Shown one piece after another: positions 43,303 to 53,000 of a stretch of DNA of 64,000 bases (its first letter is position 1; each line of letters begins with the position of its first letter). Source of the stretch: Nocardioides sp. 1609 (GTDB lineage: Bacteria > Actinomycetota > Actinomycetes > Propionibacteriales > Nocardioidaceae); contig NZ_SPUJ01000001.1 of assembly GCF_004522105.1 (NCBI RefSeq), positions 930,001-994,000 on the forward strand, in the 5' to 3' direction. A model generated the notes under the pieces. That model was not told the origin of the DNA and ran no database searches. It was given only the letters and a program-made list of their open reading frames with translations. A program made the translations under genes and the position numbers.

Positions 43303-46014
43303 TCAGGCGACCTTGGCCGTCCTGGCGCTCCGACCGGTCACGGTGAGGTAGCCGGGCTTGGTGGCGGTGACGACCACGACGACCCGCTGGCCGCGGGCGG
43401 CCCTGGTGACCGCGAACGTGCGACCGGCGCCGCGCGCACCGGCCACGGCCTTGCCGCCGACGTACCAGCGGTAGGTCAGCGTCACGCCGGCGTCACGGCC
43501 ACCCGGGACGGCGCGCAGCGTGCGACCGACGACCGCCCGGCCGGCCACCGTCGGCGTCGGCCGCCGCACCTGCCGGCCGAGCGCCACCGGCACGGTGCCC
43601 GCGCTGGTGACCTCGGTCGGCGCGAAGCCCGGCTTGGTGCCGGTGACGACGACCGCGAGCCGCCGGCCCGCGTCGGCCGCCACGGCGGTGTACGTCGCGG
43701 CGGTGGCGCCGGTGATCGGCGTGCCGTCGCGCGTCCACCGGTAGGCCAGCGTGACACCGTCGTCCCAGGTGCCGGGGACGGCGGTCAGCGGGACGCCGAC
43801 GCGGGCGGTGCCGGTGACCGTCGGGGCCGGTGCCTCGGTCAGGTCGCCCGGGGCGACCGCAGCGGTGGCGGCACTGGTGCGGGTGACGTCGCCGAAGCCG
43901 GCCCTCGAGCCGGTGACGGCCACGCGGACCACCTTGCCGGCGTCGTCGGGGCCCAGGAGCAGGGTCGGCCCGGTGGCGTCCAGGACGTCCTCGCCACCGA
44001 CGGTCCACCCGAAGGAGAACGTGGTGCCGGCCGCCCAGCCGCTGGTGTCGGCGGTGAGCTCGGCGCCGACCTTCGGGGTGCCCGTGATCGTCGGCGGCGG
44101 CGCCGGGGAGACCGCCTGCTCGGCGACGTCGGCGCGGGTCGTGCAGGGAGCACCGGGGGCGCAGAAGCCGCCGAGGGTCTGCGACGCGAGGCTCGCGCGG
44201 AGCGAGGCGGCGCTGACGTCGTCGTCGACGACCACGTCGAAGGACACCGTCTGGCGGCCGTGGCGCGGCGTGGTCGGCAGCGCCCAGGCGAGGGTGTCGC
44301 CGACGCGGGTCAGCCCGGCGGGGAGCGCACCGAGGGTGGCGTCGTCGAGGACGTCGGACAGGTCGACCTCCGCGACGCTGGACGTCAGCGGGACGTAGCC
44401 CTCGTTGGTCGCGGTGACGGTGTAGGTCACGGTGTCACCGGGCTCCAGAGCACCGTCGGCGGTGTCCTGGCCGAGGACCAGGTCGTAGCGCTGCGGCCAG
44501 GCCGGCTTGTCGGCGTCGTGGACCCAGTCCTGGAAGAACGCGTCGAGCTCGGCACCCGAGACCTCCTCGGCGAGGGCGAGCAGCGCGGCGGTGCCGCGGC
44601 TCCCACCGGCGTGGCGGACCTGCCACTCCCGGACCAGCGCGAAGAAGTCGTCGTCACCGATCGAGAGCCGCAGCGCCTCCCAGAACTGCGCGCTGCGGGT
44701 GTAGGTCTGGTAGCCGTACAGGCCGGCTGCGTCGGTGATGCCGGCCGGCGGGGTCAGCCAGCTCGCGCTCTCGGGGGCGGTGGCCGACCAGCTGGTGAAG
44801 TAGGTGTACTCCGTGGTCGCACCGCTCGTCGCGGGCTCGGCGAGCTGGTTGGCGAAGTACGTCGGCATCCAGGTCGCCATGCCCTCGTTGATGTAGAGGT
44901 CGTTCCAGACCGTGGGGGCGACGTTGTTGCCGTACCACTGGTGGGCCAGCTCGTGCACGAAGGTGCCGGCGCTGATGCTGGTCGGGAAGAAGGAGCGGTC
45001 CTGGGTCTCGAGCGCGTAGCTGATCGCGCTCGGGACGATGTCGACGACCACACCGATGCTGTTGCCCGGGTAGGGGCCGTAGCGCGACTCGAGCCCGTCG
45101 AGGACGCTCTTGAAGCGGGCGCGCTGCACGTTGACGCTGTTCTTGTTCGACGTCGTGCTCGCCGAGTCGACGAAGCTCCACTCGTGCAGGGTCCGGCCGC
45201 TGGCCAGGGTGACGTCGGACTCGAGGACGTCGTACTTGCCGATCGAGATGATCGCGAGCTCGGAGGCCATCGGTTCCTGCTGCACCCACCTCCACGTGGT
45301 GCGCTCGCCCTCGACGACCTTCCCGACCAGCTCACCGTTGCTCGCGGCGGCGGCGTTGCCGGTGCCGGCGGCGTTGGTGATCGTGTTGGGGACGTCGACG
45401 TCGATCGTGTACGTCGCCTTGTCGGCGGGCGTGTTGTTGTTGGGGAAGCCGGTCATCGAGCCGATCGGCTGGTTGACGAACGTCGCCCCGTCGGCCGTCA
45501 CGTTCCAGCCCTCGTAGGAGCCGTCGGCGTCGGTGTGGCGGGTCGGGATGCCGCTGTAGGTGACCACGGTCGTGAAGCTGCCGCTGACCGGGGCCGCCGG
45601 GGTGACGACCAGCTTGTGCTTGATGTCGGCCGGCACCTCGTCGTGCGCGAACGCCGCGGGCGCACCGTCGACGGTCACCGACGACACCGTGAGACCGCCG
45701 CGCTCGAAGTCGAACGAGAACGAGGAGAGCGGCGCGCCCGTCGTGCTCGCCTCGATCGTGGTCGTCGCGGCGATCGTGCTCAGCGCCAGCGTCGCGCCCG
45801 GGGTCCAGGCGAGGTCCAGGTCGTAGTGCTGCACGTCGTAGCCGCCGTTGCCGACGTTCGGGAACAGCGAGTCCCCGGACGTCTGCGCCCCGGCGACCGG
45901 GTCCTCGGCGTGGGCCGGTGCCGCGGCCTGCGGCAGCGCGACGGCCGCGACGGCGACCAGCGGGGCGAGGAGTCGGGCCGAGATCCTCGTGGAGCGGGGG
46001 CGGGGCTTGGTCAT
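43303..46014 (-). CDS. Secreted M1-family zinc metallopeptidase with C-terminal repeats
   Basis: A 903-residue exported protein. A signal peptide (LLAPLVAVAAVALPQAAAPAHA) precedes an M1 aminopeptidase fold with the zinc site HELAH (354-358) plus Glu377 in NEGMA, and ALETQ at the position of the usual GAMEN loop. A bacterial DUF11-like segment (DTVTYTVTATNEGYVPL) follows. Three related domains of about 85 residues begin PTITGTPKVGAEL, PTVTGTARVGVPL and PTVAGRAVVGRTL. The repeats probably attach the enzyme to the cell surface or to substrates. A hairpin terminator follows. Confidence 0.88.
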   Translation of the reverse strand: MTKPRPRSTRISARLLAPLVAVAAVALPQAAAPAHAEDPVAGAQTSGDSLFPNVGNGGYDVQHYDLDLAWTPGATLALSTIAATTTIEASTTGAPLSSFSFDFERGGLTVSSVTVDGAPAAFAHDEVPADIKHKLVVTPAAPVSGSFTTVVTYSGIPTRHTDADGSYEGWNVTADGATFVNQPIGSMTGFPNNNTPADKATYTIDVDVPNTITNAAGTGNAAAASNGELVGKVVEGERTTWRWVQQEPMASELAIISIGKYDVLESDVTLASGRTLHEWSFVDSASTTSNKNSVNVQRARFKSVLDGLESRYGPYPGNSIGVVVDIVPSAISYALETQDRSFFPTSISAGTFVHELAHQWYGNNVAPTVWNDLYINEGMATWMPTYFANQLAEPATSGATTEYTYFTSWSATAPESASWLTPPAGITDAAGLYGYQTYTRSAQFWEALRLSIGDDDFFALVREWQVRHAGGSRGTAALLALAEEVSGAELDAFFQDWVHDADKPAWPQRYDLVLGQDTADGALEPGDTVTYTVTATNEGYVPLTSSVAEVDLSDVLDDATLGALPAGLTRVGDTLAWALPTTPRHGRQTVSFDVVVDDDVSAASLRASLASQTLGGFCAPGAPCTTRADVAEQAVSPAPPPTITGTPKVGAELTADTSGWAAGTTFSFGWTVGGEDVLDATGPTLLLGPDDAGKVVRVAVTGSRAGFGDVTRTSAATAAVAPGDLTEAPAPTVTGTARVGVPLTAVPGTWDDGVTLAYRWTRDGTPITGATAATYTAVAADAGRRLAVVVTGTKPGFAPTEVTSAGTVPVALGRQVRRPTPTVAGRAVVGRTLRAVPGGRDAGVTLTYRWYVGGKAVAGARGAGRTFAVTRAARGQRVVVVVTATKPGYLTVTGRSARTAKVA

Positions 46015-46117
46015 CCTCGTCCTTCGGTCGAGTGGGTGAACCGGCTCAACCTAGGGCTCCGCACCAACCACCCGCCGGGAAACCGGGCCGCCGAAACAGC
46101 GATGTAACCGGGCCCGG

Positions 46118-47977
46118 TCAGGCCAGCGAGTCGAGCCAGGCCCGGTGCAGGTCGGAGAAGTGTCCGGCTCCCCCGGCGACCAGGTCGGCCGGGGCGCCGT
46201 CCTCGACGATGTCGCCGTGCGCCATCACCAGCACCCGGTCGGCGATCTCGACGGTCGAGAGCCGGTGGGCGATGATCACGGCCGTCCGGCCGGCGAGCAC
46301 GGTGCGCAGCGCATGCTGGACCAGGCGCTCCGACGGGACGTCGAGGGACGACGTCGCCTCGTCGAGGATGAGCACCTCGGGGTCGGCGAGGAAGGCGCGG
46401 GCGAACGCGACGAGCTGGCGCTGGCCGGCGCTGAGCCGGCCCCCGCGGTTGGCGACCTGGGTGTCGTAGCCGTCGGGCAGCGCCATGATCAGGTCGTGCG
46501 CACCGAGGGCGCGGGCCGCCGCCTCGACGTCGGCGTCGGAGGCGCCCGGCCGGCCGAAGCGGATGTTGTCGGCGATCGAGCCGGTGAACAGGAAGTTCTC
46601 CTGGGTCACCATCACCACCGAGGAGCGCAGGTCGTCGGAGGCCAGGTCGCGCAGGTCGACGCCGTCGAGGAGCACCCGGCCGGAGGTGGGGTCGTAGAAG
46701 CGGGTCGCGAGCTTGGCCAGCGTCGTCTTGCCGGCGCCGGTCGTGCCGACCAGGGCGACCGTCTGCCCGCCCGGGACGTCGAGGTCGAGGCCGGGCAGCA
46801 CGTCACGGCCGTCGACGTAGGAGAACCGGACCTGCTCGAAGGTGAGCCCGCCGCGACGGTGCGCGAGCGGGACCGGGGTCACCGGCTCGGGAACCGACGG
46901 CTCCACGCGCAGCACCCCGGCGAGCTTCTCCAGGGCCGCCGAGGCGGACTGGAAGGTGTTGAAGAACTGCGAGATCTCCATCATCGGCTCGAAGAACCGC
47001 CGCAGGTAGAGCAGGAACGCCGCGAGCACGCCCACGGTGACCTCGCCGTGGTAGGCGAGGTAGCCGCCGTAGACGAGGACCGCGGCGATCGTGATGTTGC
47101 CGATCAGCCGGACGCCCGGCATGAACCAGGCGACCAGCCGGAACGCGACCAGGTTGGCCCGGCGGTTGTCGTCGTTGAGGACGTCGAAGATCTCCAGGTC
47201 GCGCGGCTCGCGGCGGAACGCCTGCACCGCGCGGACGCCGCCCATCGACTCGACGAAGTGGACGATCAGCAGCGCGACCCGCTCGCGGGCGACGCGGTAG
47301 CTCTTCGCCGACTCGCGCCGGAACCACGCGGTGATCCAGAACAGGAACGGACCGCAGAGCAGCGCCAGCAGGCCGAGCTTCACGTCGAGGAACATCAAGA
47401 TGACGGCCGTGCCGACGAGGGTCAGGAACGCCGTGACCAGGCCGTCGAAGCCGGTCTCCAGCATCTCGTAGATCGCGTCGATGTCGGAGGTCTGCCGGGA
47501 GATGATCCGGCCCGAGGTGTAGTCGTCGTGGAAGGCCGGGCTGAGCCGCTGGAAGTGCCGGAACACGCGGCGTCGCAGCTGGTAGAGGAGGTCCTGGCCG
47601 ATCCGGCCGGAGCGCACCAGGAAGATCTGCCGGGTGATGGCCTGCACGATCGTCGCGCCGAGCACGAGGGCGACGACGACGCCCAGCGGGCCGAGGTCGT
47701 CGTTCTCGCGGATCGGCGGGATGCCGCTGTCGATGCCGACCTTGACGAGGTAGGGGATGGCCAGGCGGGCGGCGTTCTCGACGACCACGACGGCGACGAG
47801 GATCCAGATCGCCCGCCGGTAGGGGCGCAGCAGCTCGCGGAGCAGCTGGCCCGACCCGCCGGTGAAGCGGATCCGGTCGGCGCTGTCGATGGTGTCGGCC
47901 TCGCCCGCGGCGATGCCGCGCCAGGACTGGTCGGTGTCGGTGCCGGTGCCGGACTTGGTGCCGGCGTCGGCGCTCAT
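46118..47977 (-). CDS. ABC exporter half-transporter (canonical ATPase site)
   Basis: A 619-residue type-I exporter half: about six membrane helices (from AIWILVAVVVVENAARLAI), then an ATPase domain with Walker A VGTTGAGKTTLAKLA, signature LSAGQRQLVAFARAFLA and canonical Walker B LILDEATSSLD. Its start overlaps the end of the second half-transporter (ATGA), indicating one heterodimeric exporter such as TmrAB or BmrCD. The substrate is unknown (drug or lipid). Confidence 0.9.
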   Translation of the reverse strand: MSADAGTKSGTGTDTDQSWRGIAAGEADTIDSADRIRFTGGSGQLLRELLRPYRRAIWILVAVVVVENAARLAIPYLVKVGIDSGIPPIRENDDLGPLGVVVALVLGATIVQAITRQIFLVRSGRIGQDLLYQLRRRVFRHFQRLSPAFHDDYTSGRIISRQTSDIDAIYEMLETGFDGLVTAFLTLVGTAVILMFLDVKLGLLALLCGPFLFWITAWFRRESAKSYRVARERVALLIVHFVESMGGVRAVQAFRREPRDLEIFDVLNDDNRRANLVAFRLVAWFMPGVRLIGNITIAAVLVYGGYLAYHGEVTVGVLAAFLLYLRRFFEPMMEISQFFNTFQSASAALEKLAGVLRVEPSVPEPVTPVPLAHRRGGLTFEQVRFSYVDGRDVLPGLDLDVPGGQTVALVGTTGAGKTTLAKLATRFYDPTSGRVLLDGVDLRDLASDDLRSSVVMVTQENFLFTGSIADNIRFGRPGASDADVEAAARALGAHDLIMALPDGYDTQVANRGGRLSAGQRQLVAFARAFLADPEVLILDEATSSLDVPSERLVQHALRTVLAGRTAVIIAHRLSTVEIADRVLVMAHGDIVEDGAPADLVAGGAGHFSDLHRAWLDSLA

Positions 47978-49767
47978 GCCGGCACCCGGTCGCCGGCGTC
48001 GGCGCTGAGCAGCTCGCGGTAGGCCGGGACCTCGGCGAGGAGGGTGCGGTGCTGGCCGACGTGGGTGAGGGTGCCGTCCTGGAGCAGCGCGACCCGGTCG
48101 GCGAGCAGCACGGTCGAGGCGCGGTGGGCGACCACGATGCCGGTGGTGGCGCCGAGCACGGTCCGCAGGGCGTCCTCGACGAGCTTCTCGGTGTGGACGT
48201 CGAGCGCGGACAGCGTGTCGTCGAGCACCAGGACGCGGGGGCGGGCGACGACCGCGCGGGCCAGCGCGAGCCGCTGCCGCTGGCCGCCGGAGAGCGCCAT
48301 GCCCTGCTCCCCGATGCGGGTGTCGAGCCCCCAGGGCAGGTCGCGCACGAACCCGGCCTGGGCGACGTCGATCGCCTCCTGGACGTCGGCGTCGGTGGCG
48401 TCGGCGCGCCCCAGGGTGAGGTTCTCGCGGGCGCTCATCGAGAACAGGGTGGGCTCCTCGAACGCCGTCGCGACGAGCGAGCGCAGGTGACCGAGCTCGA
48501 GGTCGCGGACGTCGACGCCGTCGATCGTGATGCGCCCACCCGTCACGTCGTGCAGCCGCGGCACCAGGGCGGTGAGGGCGGTCTTGCCCGAGCCGGTGCC
48601 ACCGACGATCGCGACCGTCTCGCCGGGCGCCACGTCGAGGCAGACGTCGCGCAGGACGATCTCGTCGGGCGCGTCGGGGAAGGCGAAGTCGACGTGCTCG
48701 AAGCGCAGGTGGCCGCGCGGCTCGGCGATCGTGCGGTCGCCGCCGACGATCGCGGGCTCGGTGTCGAGCACCTCGAGGATGCGGGCGGCCGCCGACATCG
48801 CCTCCTGGGCCATGGCGAGGATGACGCCGAGCGAGGAGACCGGCCAGACCAGCGAGAGCAGCAGCGTGATGAACGCGACCAGCTCACCGGTGGTCAGCGC
48901 GCCCTGGCCGGCGCCGATGGCGCCGAGGAGCAGGACGACGCAGACGGCGAGGTTGGGGATCACCTCCAGGAAGGTCCAGAACCGGGCCGAGAGGTGCACC
49001 TTGTCCATGCTGGAGGCGTGCAGCGAACGGGCCTGCCGCTCGTACTCGGAGGCGACGTGCTCGCTGCGGCCGAACGCCTTGATGACCCGGAAGCCCAGTG
49101 CGCCCTCCTCGGCGAGGGTGGCGAGGTCGCCCTGCTGGTCCTGCACGCGGCGCGACATCACGACGTACTTCTTCTCGAAGGTCATCGAGAGCCACACGAT
49201 GGGTGCGGCGGTAGCGGCGACGACCAGGCCGAGCGGCCAGTACATGCCGAGCAGGACGATGGTCACGGCGACGACCTGCACGATGTTGACGACCAGGAAG
49301 ATCAGCCCGAAGCCGCTGAACCGGCGGATCGAGCTGAGGTCCTGGATCGCGCGTGACAGCAGCTGGCCCGCCGGCCACTTGCTGTGGAACGACATCGGCA
49401 GCTCCTGGAGCCGCGTGTAGAGGTCGTGGCGCATCGAGGTCTCCATGGCGAGCACCGCGGTGCTCTGGACCCACCGCCGCACGAAGATCAGCACCGCCTC
49501 GACGACGCCGAGGCCCAGCGCGAGCAGGCCGAGCGGCAGCACCGGTCCCAGCTCGTGGTCGGCGATCGGACCGTCGATCACCGCACGGGTGACCAGCGGG
49601 ATCCCGATCGAGGTGCCCACCACCGCCAGCGAGGTGAGCAGCATGATCGCCACCGAGCCGAGGTGCGGGCACAGGTAGCCGCGCAGCCGCCACAGGGAGC
49701 GGACGCTGGCCGCAGGCGGCTGGTCAGGGTCGGGGTCGAGACCGACGTCGCGAGAAGTCGTTGCCAT
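47974..49767 (-). CDS. ABC exporter half-transporter (degenerate ATPase site)
   Basis: A 597-residue exporter half: membrane domain (HLGSVAIMLLTSLAVVGTSIG onward), Walker A VGGTGSGKTALTALV, signature LSGGQRQRLALARAV and Walker B VLVLDDTLSALD. The residue after the Walker B Asp is Asp instead of the catalytic Glu. That is the hallmark of the non-hydrolysing site in heterodimeric exporters; the partner gene has Glu. ATG 49767 is used; the open frame upstream covers the repeat region and is not coding. Confidence 0.9.
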   Translation of the reverse strand: MATTSRDVGLDPDPDQPPAASVRSLWRLRGYLCPHLGSVAIMLLTSLAVVGTSIGIPLVTRAVIDGPIADHELGPVLPLGLLALGLGVVEAVLIFVRRWVQSTAVLAMETSMRHDLYTRLQELPMSFHSKWPAGQLLSRAIQDLSSIRRFSGFGLIFLVVNIVQVVAVTIVLLGMYWPLGLVVAATAAPIVWLSMTFEKKYVVMSRRVQDQQGDLATLAEEGALGFRVIKAFGRSEHVASEYERQARSLHASSMDKVHLSARFWTFLEVIPNLAVCVVLLLGAIGAGQGALTTGELVAFITLLLSLVWPVSSLGVILAMAQEAMSAAARILEVLDTEPAIVGGDRTIAEPRGHLRFEHVDFAFPDAPDEIVLRDVCLDVAPGETVAIVGGTGSGKTALTALVPRLHDVTGGRITIDGVDVRDLELGHLRSLVATAFEEPTLFSMSARENLTLGRADATDADVQEAIDVAQAGFVRDLPWGLDTRIGEQGMALSGGQRQRLALARAVVARPRVLVLDDTLSALDVHTEKLVEDALRTVLGATTGIVVAHRASTVLLADRVALLQDGTLTHVGQHRTLLAEVPAYRELLSADAGDRVPA

Positions 49768-49842
49768 CGGCAACGACCCTAGGTCGGCCCACCGACAACC
49801 GACGAACCTCTGAGGTACCTCAGACCGCGTCCGCTCCGTGCG

Positions 49843-50050
49843 CGCCCGCAGTTGGCCCCACACGTGCAATTGCTGCGATCGGCTCGATCCTTGGCGCCGG
49901 AACTGGCCAATCCGCGGCAATTGCGCGGATAATGCCGGTCGGTGCAGCGCCCGCTGGCCCCACGCGTGCAATTGCTGCGATCGGCTCGATCTCGGGCGCC
50001 GAAGCTGGCCGATCCGCGGCAATTGCACGGCTCGGGCCGGTCGCGCCCGC
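49843..50050. repeat. Two tandem ~102-bp repeats with palindromes at a 51-bp period
   Basis: The self-complementary octamer GCAATTGC occurs at 49866, 49917, 49968 and 50019, exactly 51 bp apart each time. Around it, GTGCAATTGC and GCAATTGCAC flank arms (TGCGATCGGC and its near complement) able to form a roughly 20-bp hairpin. The whole 102-bp unit, beginning CGCCCG...GGCCCCAC, is present twice with about 84% identity over the best-matching 51 bases. It fills the 301-bp gap between the exporter and the NAD-glutamate dehydrogenase. No coding function is apparent. Confidence 0.8.
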
Positions 50051-50068
50051 CGCGCCCGACGACCCTCG

Positions 50069-53000
50069 TCAGGCCAGCAGGCTCCGGACCACGCGCAGGC
50101 CGACCGACATCCGGGCCAGGTCGACCTCGCCGTCGGCGCAGATCTGGGCCACGGTCTCCGCGGCGCGGGTGACGCGGACGTCCTCGCCGTGCTCCCAGGC
50201 CGCGATCCGGTCGGCGGCCGGGTCGTCGGCTGAGCTGTCGGCGAGCACCTGGGCGGTGAGCTGGGCGTGCACGGAGTGCAGGTCGTCGCGCAGGGTCGCG
50301 CGCGCCATGGTCTGCCACTGGTCGTCACGCGGGAGGGCGAGGATCTGCTGCACCAGCAGCGGCAGCCCGAGCCGCTCGGCGAGCGCGAAGTGCACCCGCG
50401 CGACGCCGGCCGGCTCGAGGTCCTCGCGGCTGGCGATCTCGATCACGTTGAGCAGCTGGTAGGCCGTCGGCAGCATCGCCACGCGGGAGGCGAGGTCCTC
50501 GGGCACCTGCCGCTCGACGAGCGCCGCGCGCCGCCCCTCGTACGCCGCCAGCTCGCCGCCGACCAGCAGGTCGGGGAGCTCGGTCATCGCGGCCTGCATC
50601 GGGCCGGAGAAGACGTCGACCAGCGCCTGGCTGTCGAGCGGGGGGCGCCGGTTCGTGATCAACCAGCGGGACCCGCGCTCGACCAGCGTGCGCATCTCGA
50701 TGCGCATGTGGGTCTGCACGGCGGCGTCGAGGTCGTTGTCGTAGGTCGCGATCTCCTGACGCAGCGCCAGGGACCCGAAGATCTCCCGGGCCACGAAGTT
50801 GGCGCGGGTGAGCTCGGCGGCGCTGGCCCCGGTCTCGCCGGCCAGCCGCGGCCAGTAGGTCATGCCGGCACCGTTGACGAGGTCGTTGACGACCTGGGTC
50901 ACGATGATCTCGCGCCGCAGCGGGTGGTCGACGATGCGGTCGGCGAACCGTTCGCGGACCGGCGTCGGGAAGTAGCTGCGCAGGTCGAGGTCGAGGTACG
51001 GGTCGTCGGGCAGGTCGGAGTCGATCAGCTCGGTGGCGAGCACGATCTTGGTCCAGGCGAGCAGCACCGACAGCTCGGGGACGCTGAGCCCCTCGCCGCG
51101 CTCGATGCGGCGGCGCACCTGACGGCTGGTCGGGAGCGCCTCGAGGTCGCGGTTGAGGACGCCGTCCCGCTCGAGCTGCTTCATCCACGACTCGTGGACG
51201 TGCAGCAGCGGGGCGGCGTTCGAGTCGGCGTTCGCGAGGGCGAGGTTCTGCTCGTAGTTGTCGCGCAGGACCAGCCCGGCGACCTCGTCGGTCATCTCCG
51301 CGAGCACGGCGTTGCGGTGCTTCTCGGTCAGGTCACCGGAGGCGACGACCCGGTCGAGGAGGATCTTCAGGTTCACCTCGTGGTCGGAGGTGTCGACGCC
51401 GGCGGAGTTGTCGATGAAGTCGGTGTTGACGCGGCCCCCGTTGCGGGCGTACTCGATCCGGCCGAGCTGGGTGAGGCCGAGGTTGCCGCCCTCCCCCACG
51501 CACCTGGCCCGGAGCTCGCCGCCGTCGACGCGGATGGCGTCGTTGGCCTTGTCACCGGCGTCGGCGTGGGTCTCGTCCGCGGACTTCACGTAGGTGCCGA
51601 TGCCGCCGTTCCACAGCAGGTCGACGGGCGCGAGCAGGACCGCGCGCATCAGCTCGGCCGGCGTCACCTTCTCCACGCCGTCGTCGATGCCCAGCGCCGC
51701 GCGGATCTCGGGCGTGAGCCGGATCGACTTCGCCGAGCGGGGGAAGACGCCGCCGCCGGCGGAGATCAGCGACGCGTCGTAGTCCTGCCAGCTCGAGCGG
51801 GGCAGCTCGAAGAGGCGACGGCGCTCGGCGAAGGACGTCGCGGGGTCGGGGTCGGGGTCGATGAAGATGTCGCGGTGGTCGAACGCCGCGACCAGCCGGA
51901 TGTGCTCGGAGCAGAGCATCCCGTTGCCGAAGACGTCCCCGGACATGTCGCCGACGCCGGCACAGGTGAAGTCCTCGGTCTGGCAGTCGACGCCCATCTC
52001 GCGGAAGTGCCGCTGGACCGACACCCACGCGCCACGGGCGGTGATCCCCATCGCCTTGTGGTCGTAGCCGACCGAGCCGCCGCTGGCGAACGCGTCGCCG
52101 AGCCAGTACCCGTAGGACTTCGCGACACCGTTGGCGATGTCGCTGAACGTCGCGGTGCCCTTGTCGGCGGCCACGACGAGGTAGGAGTCGTCGCCGTCGT
52201 GGCGCACGACGCGCTCCGGCGGCACCGTCTCGCCGTCGACGAGGTTGTCGGTGACGTCGAGCAGCCCCGAGATGAAGGTCTTGTAGCAGGCGATGCCCTC
52301 GGCGAGCCACGCGTCACGGTCGACCGACGGGTCGGGCAGGTGCTTGGCGAAGAAGCCGCCCTTCGCGCCGACCGGCACGATCACGGTGTTCTTGACCATC
52401 TGCGCCTTGACCAGGCCGAGCACCTCGGTGCGGAAGTCGTCGCGGCGGTCGCTCCAGCGCAGCCCGCCGCGCGCGACGGCGCCGAAGCGCAGGTGCACGC
52501 CCTCGACCCGGGGCGAGTACACGAAGATCTCGTACGCCGGGCGCGGCTCCGGCAGGTCGGGGATCGCCGACGGCTCCAGCTTGAGCGAGATGAAGGTGTG
52601 CGGCGCCCCGGCGGAGGTGAGCTGGAAGTAGTTGGTGCGCAGCGTCGCCTGCACGTGGGTGAGGTAGGACCGCAGGATCCGGTCGTGGTCGAGGCTCGCG
52701 ACGTCGTCGAGGGCGACGAGGATCCGCTGCTCGACGTCGGCCTCCTCGGACCGGTCGCGGTCGGGGTCGAAGCGCGCCTCGAACAGGTCGACGAGCATCC
52801 GGGTGATGTCGACGTTGGAGGACAGGGCGTCCTCGATGTAGTCGAGGGCGAACGGCGTCCCGCCCTGCTTCATGTACTTCGCGTACGCGCGCAGCAGCGC
52901 TGCCTGGCGCCAGGTGAGCCGGGCGCCGAGGACGAGCGCGTTGAAGCCGTCGATCTCGGTGTAGCCGTCCCAGACGGCGCGGATCGCGTCCTGGAAGAGG

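Noticed and set aside
42631..46107. 1158-codon plus-strand frame opposite the M1 peptidase and ABC ATPase genes
   Set aside because: Low-complexity Arg/Gly/Asp translation without motifs; antisense to two well-supported genes.
49843..50050. Possible CRISPR array
   Set aside because: Only two long units with conserved, not variable, intervening sequence and no cas genes.
49768..50328. In-frame upstream extension of the ABC exporter with 34-residue repeats
   Set aside because: The repeat follows from the 102-bp DNA repeat being divisible by three; the extension overlaps gdh and lacks exporter homology. ATG 49767 is the family start.
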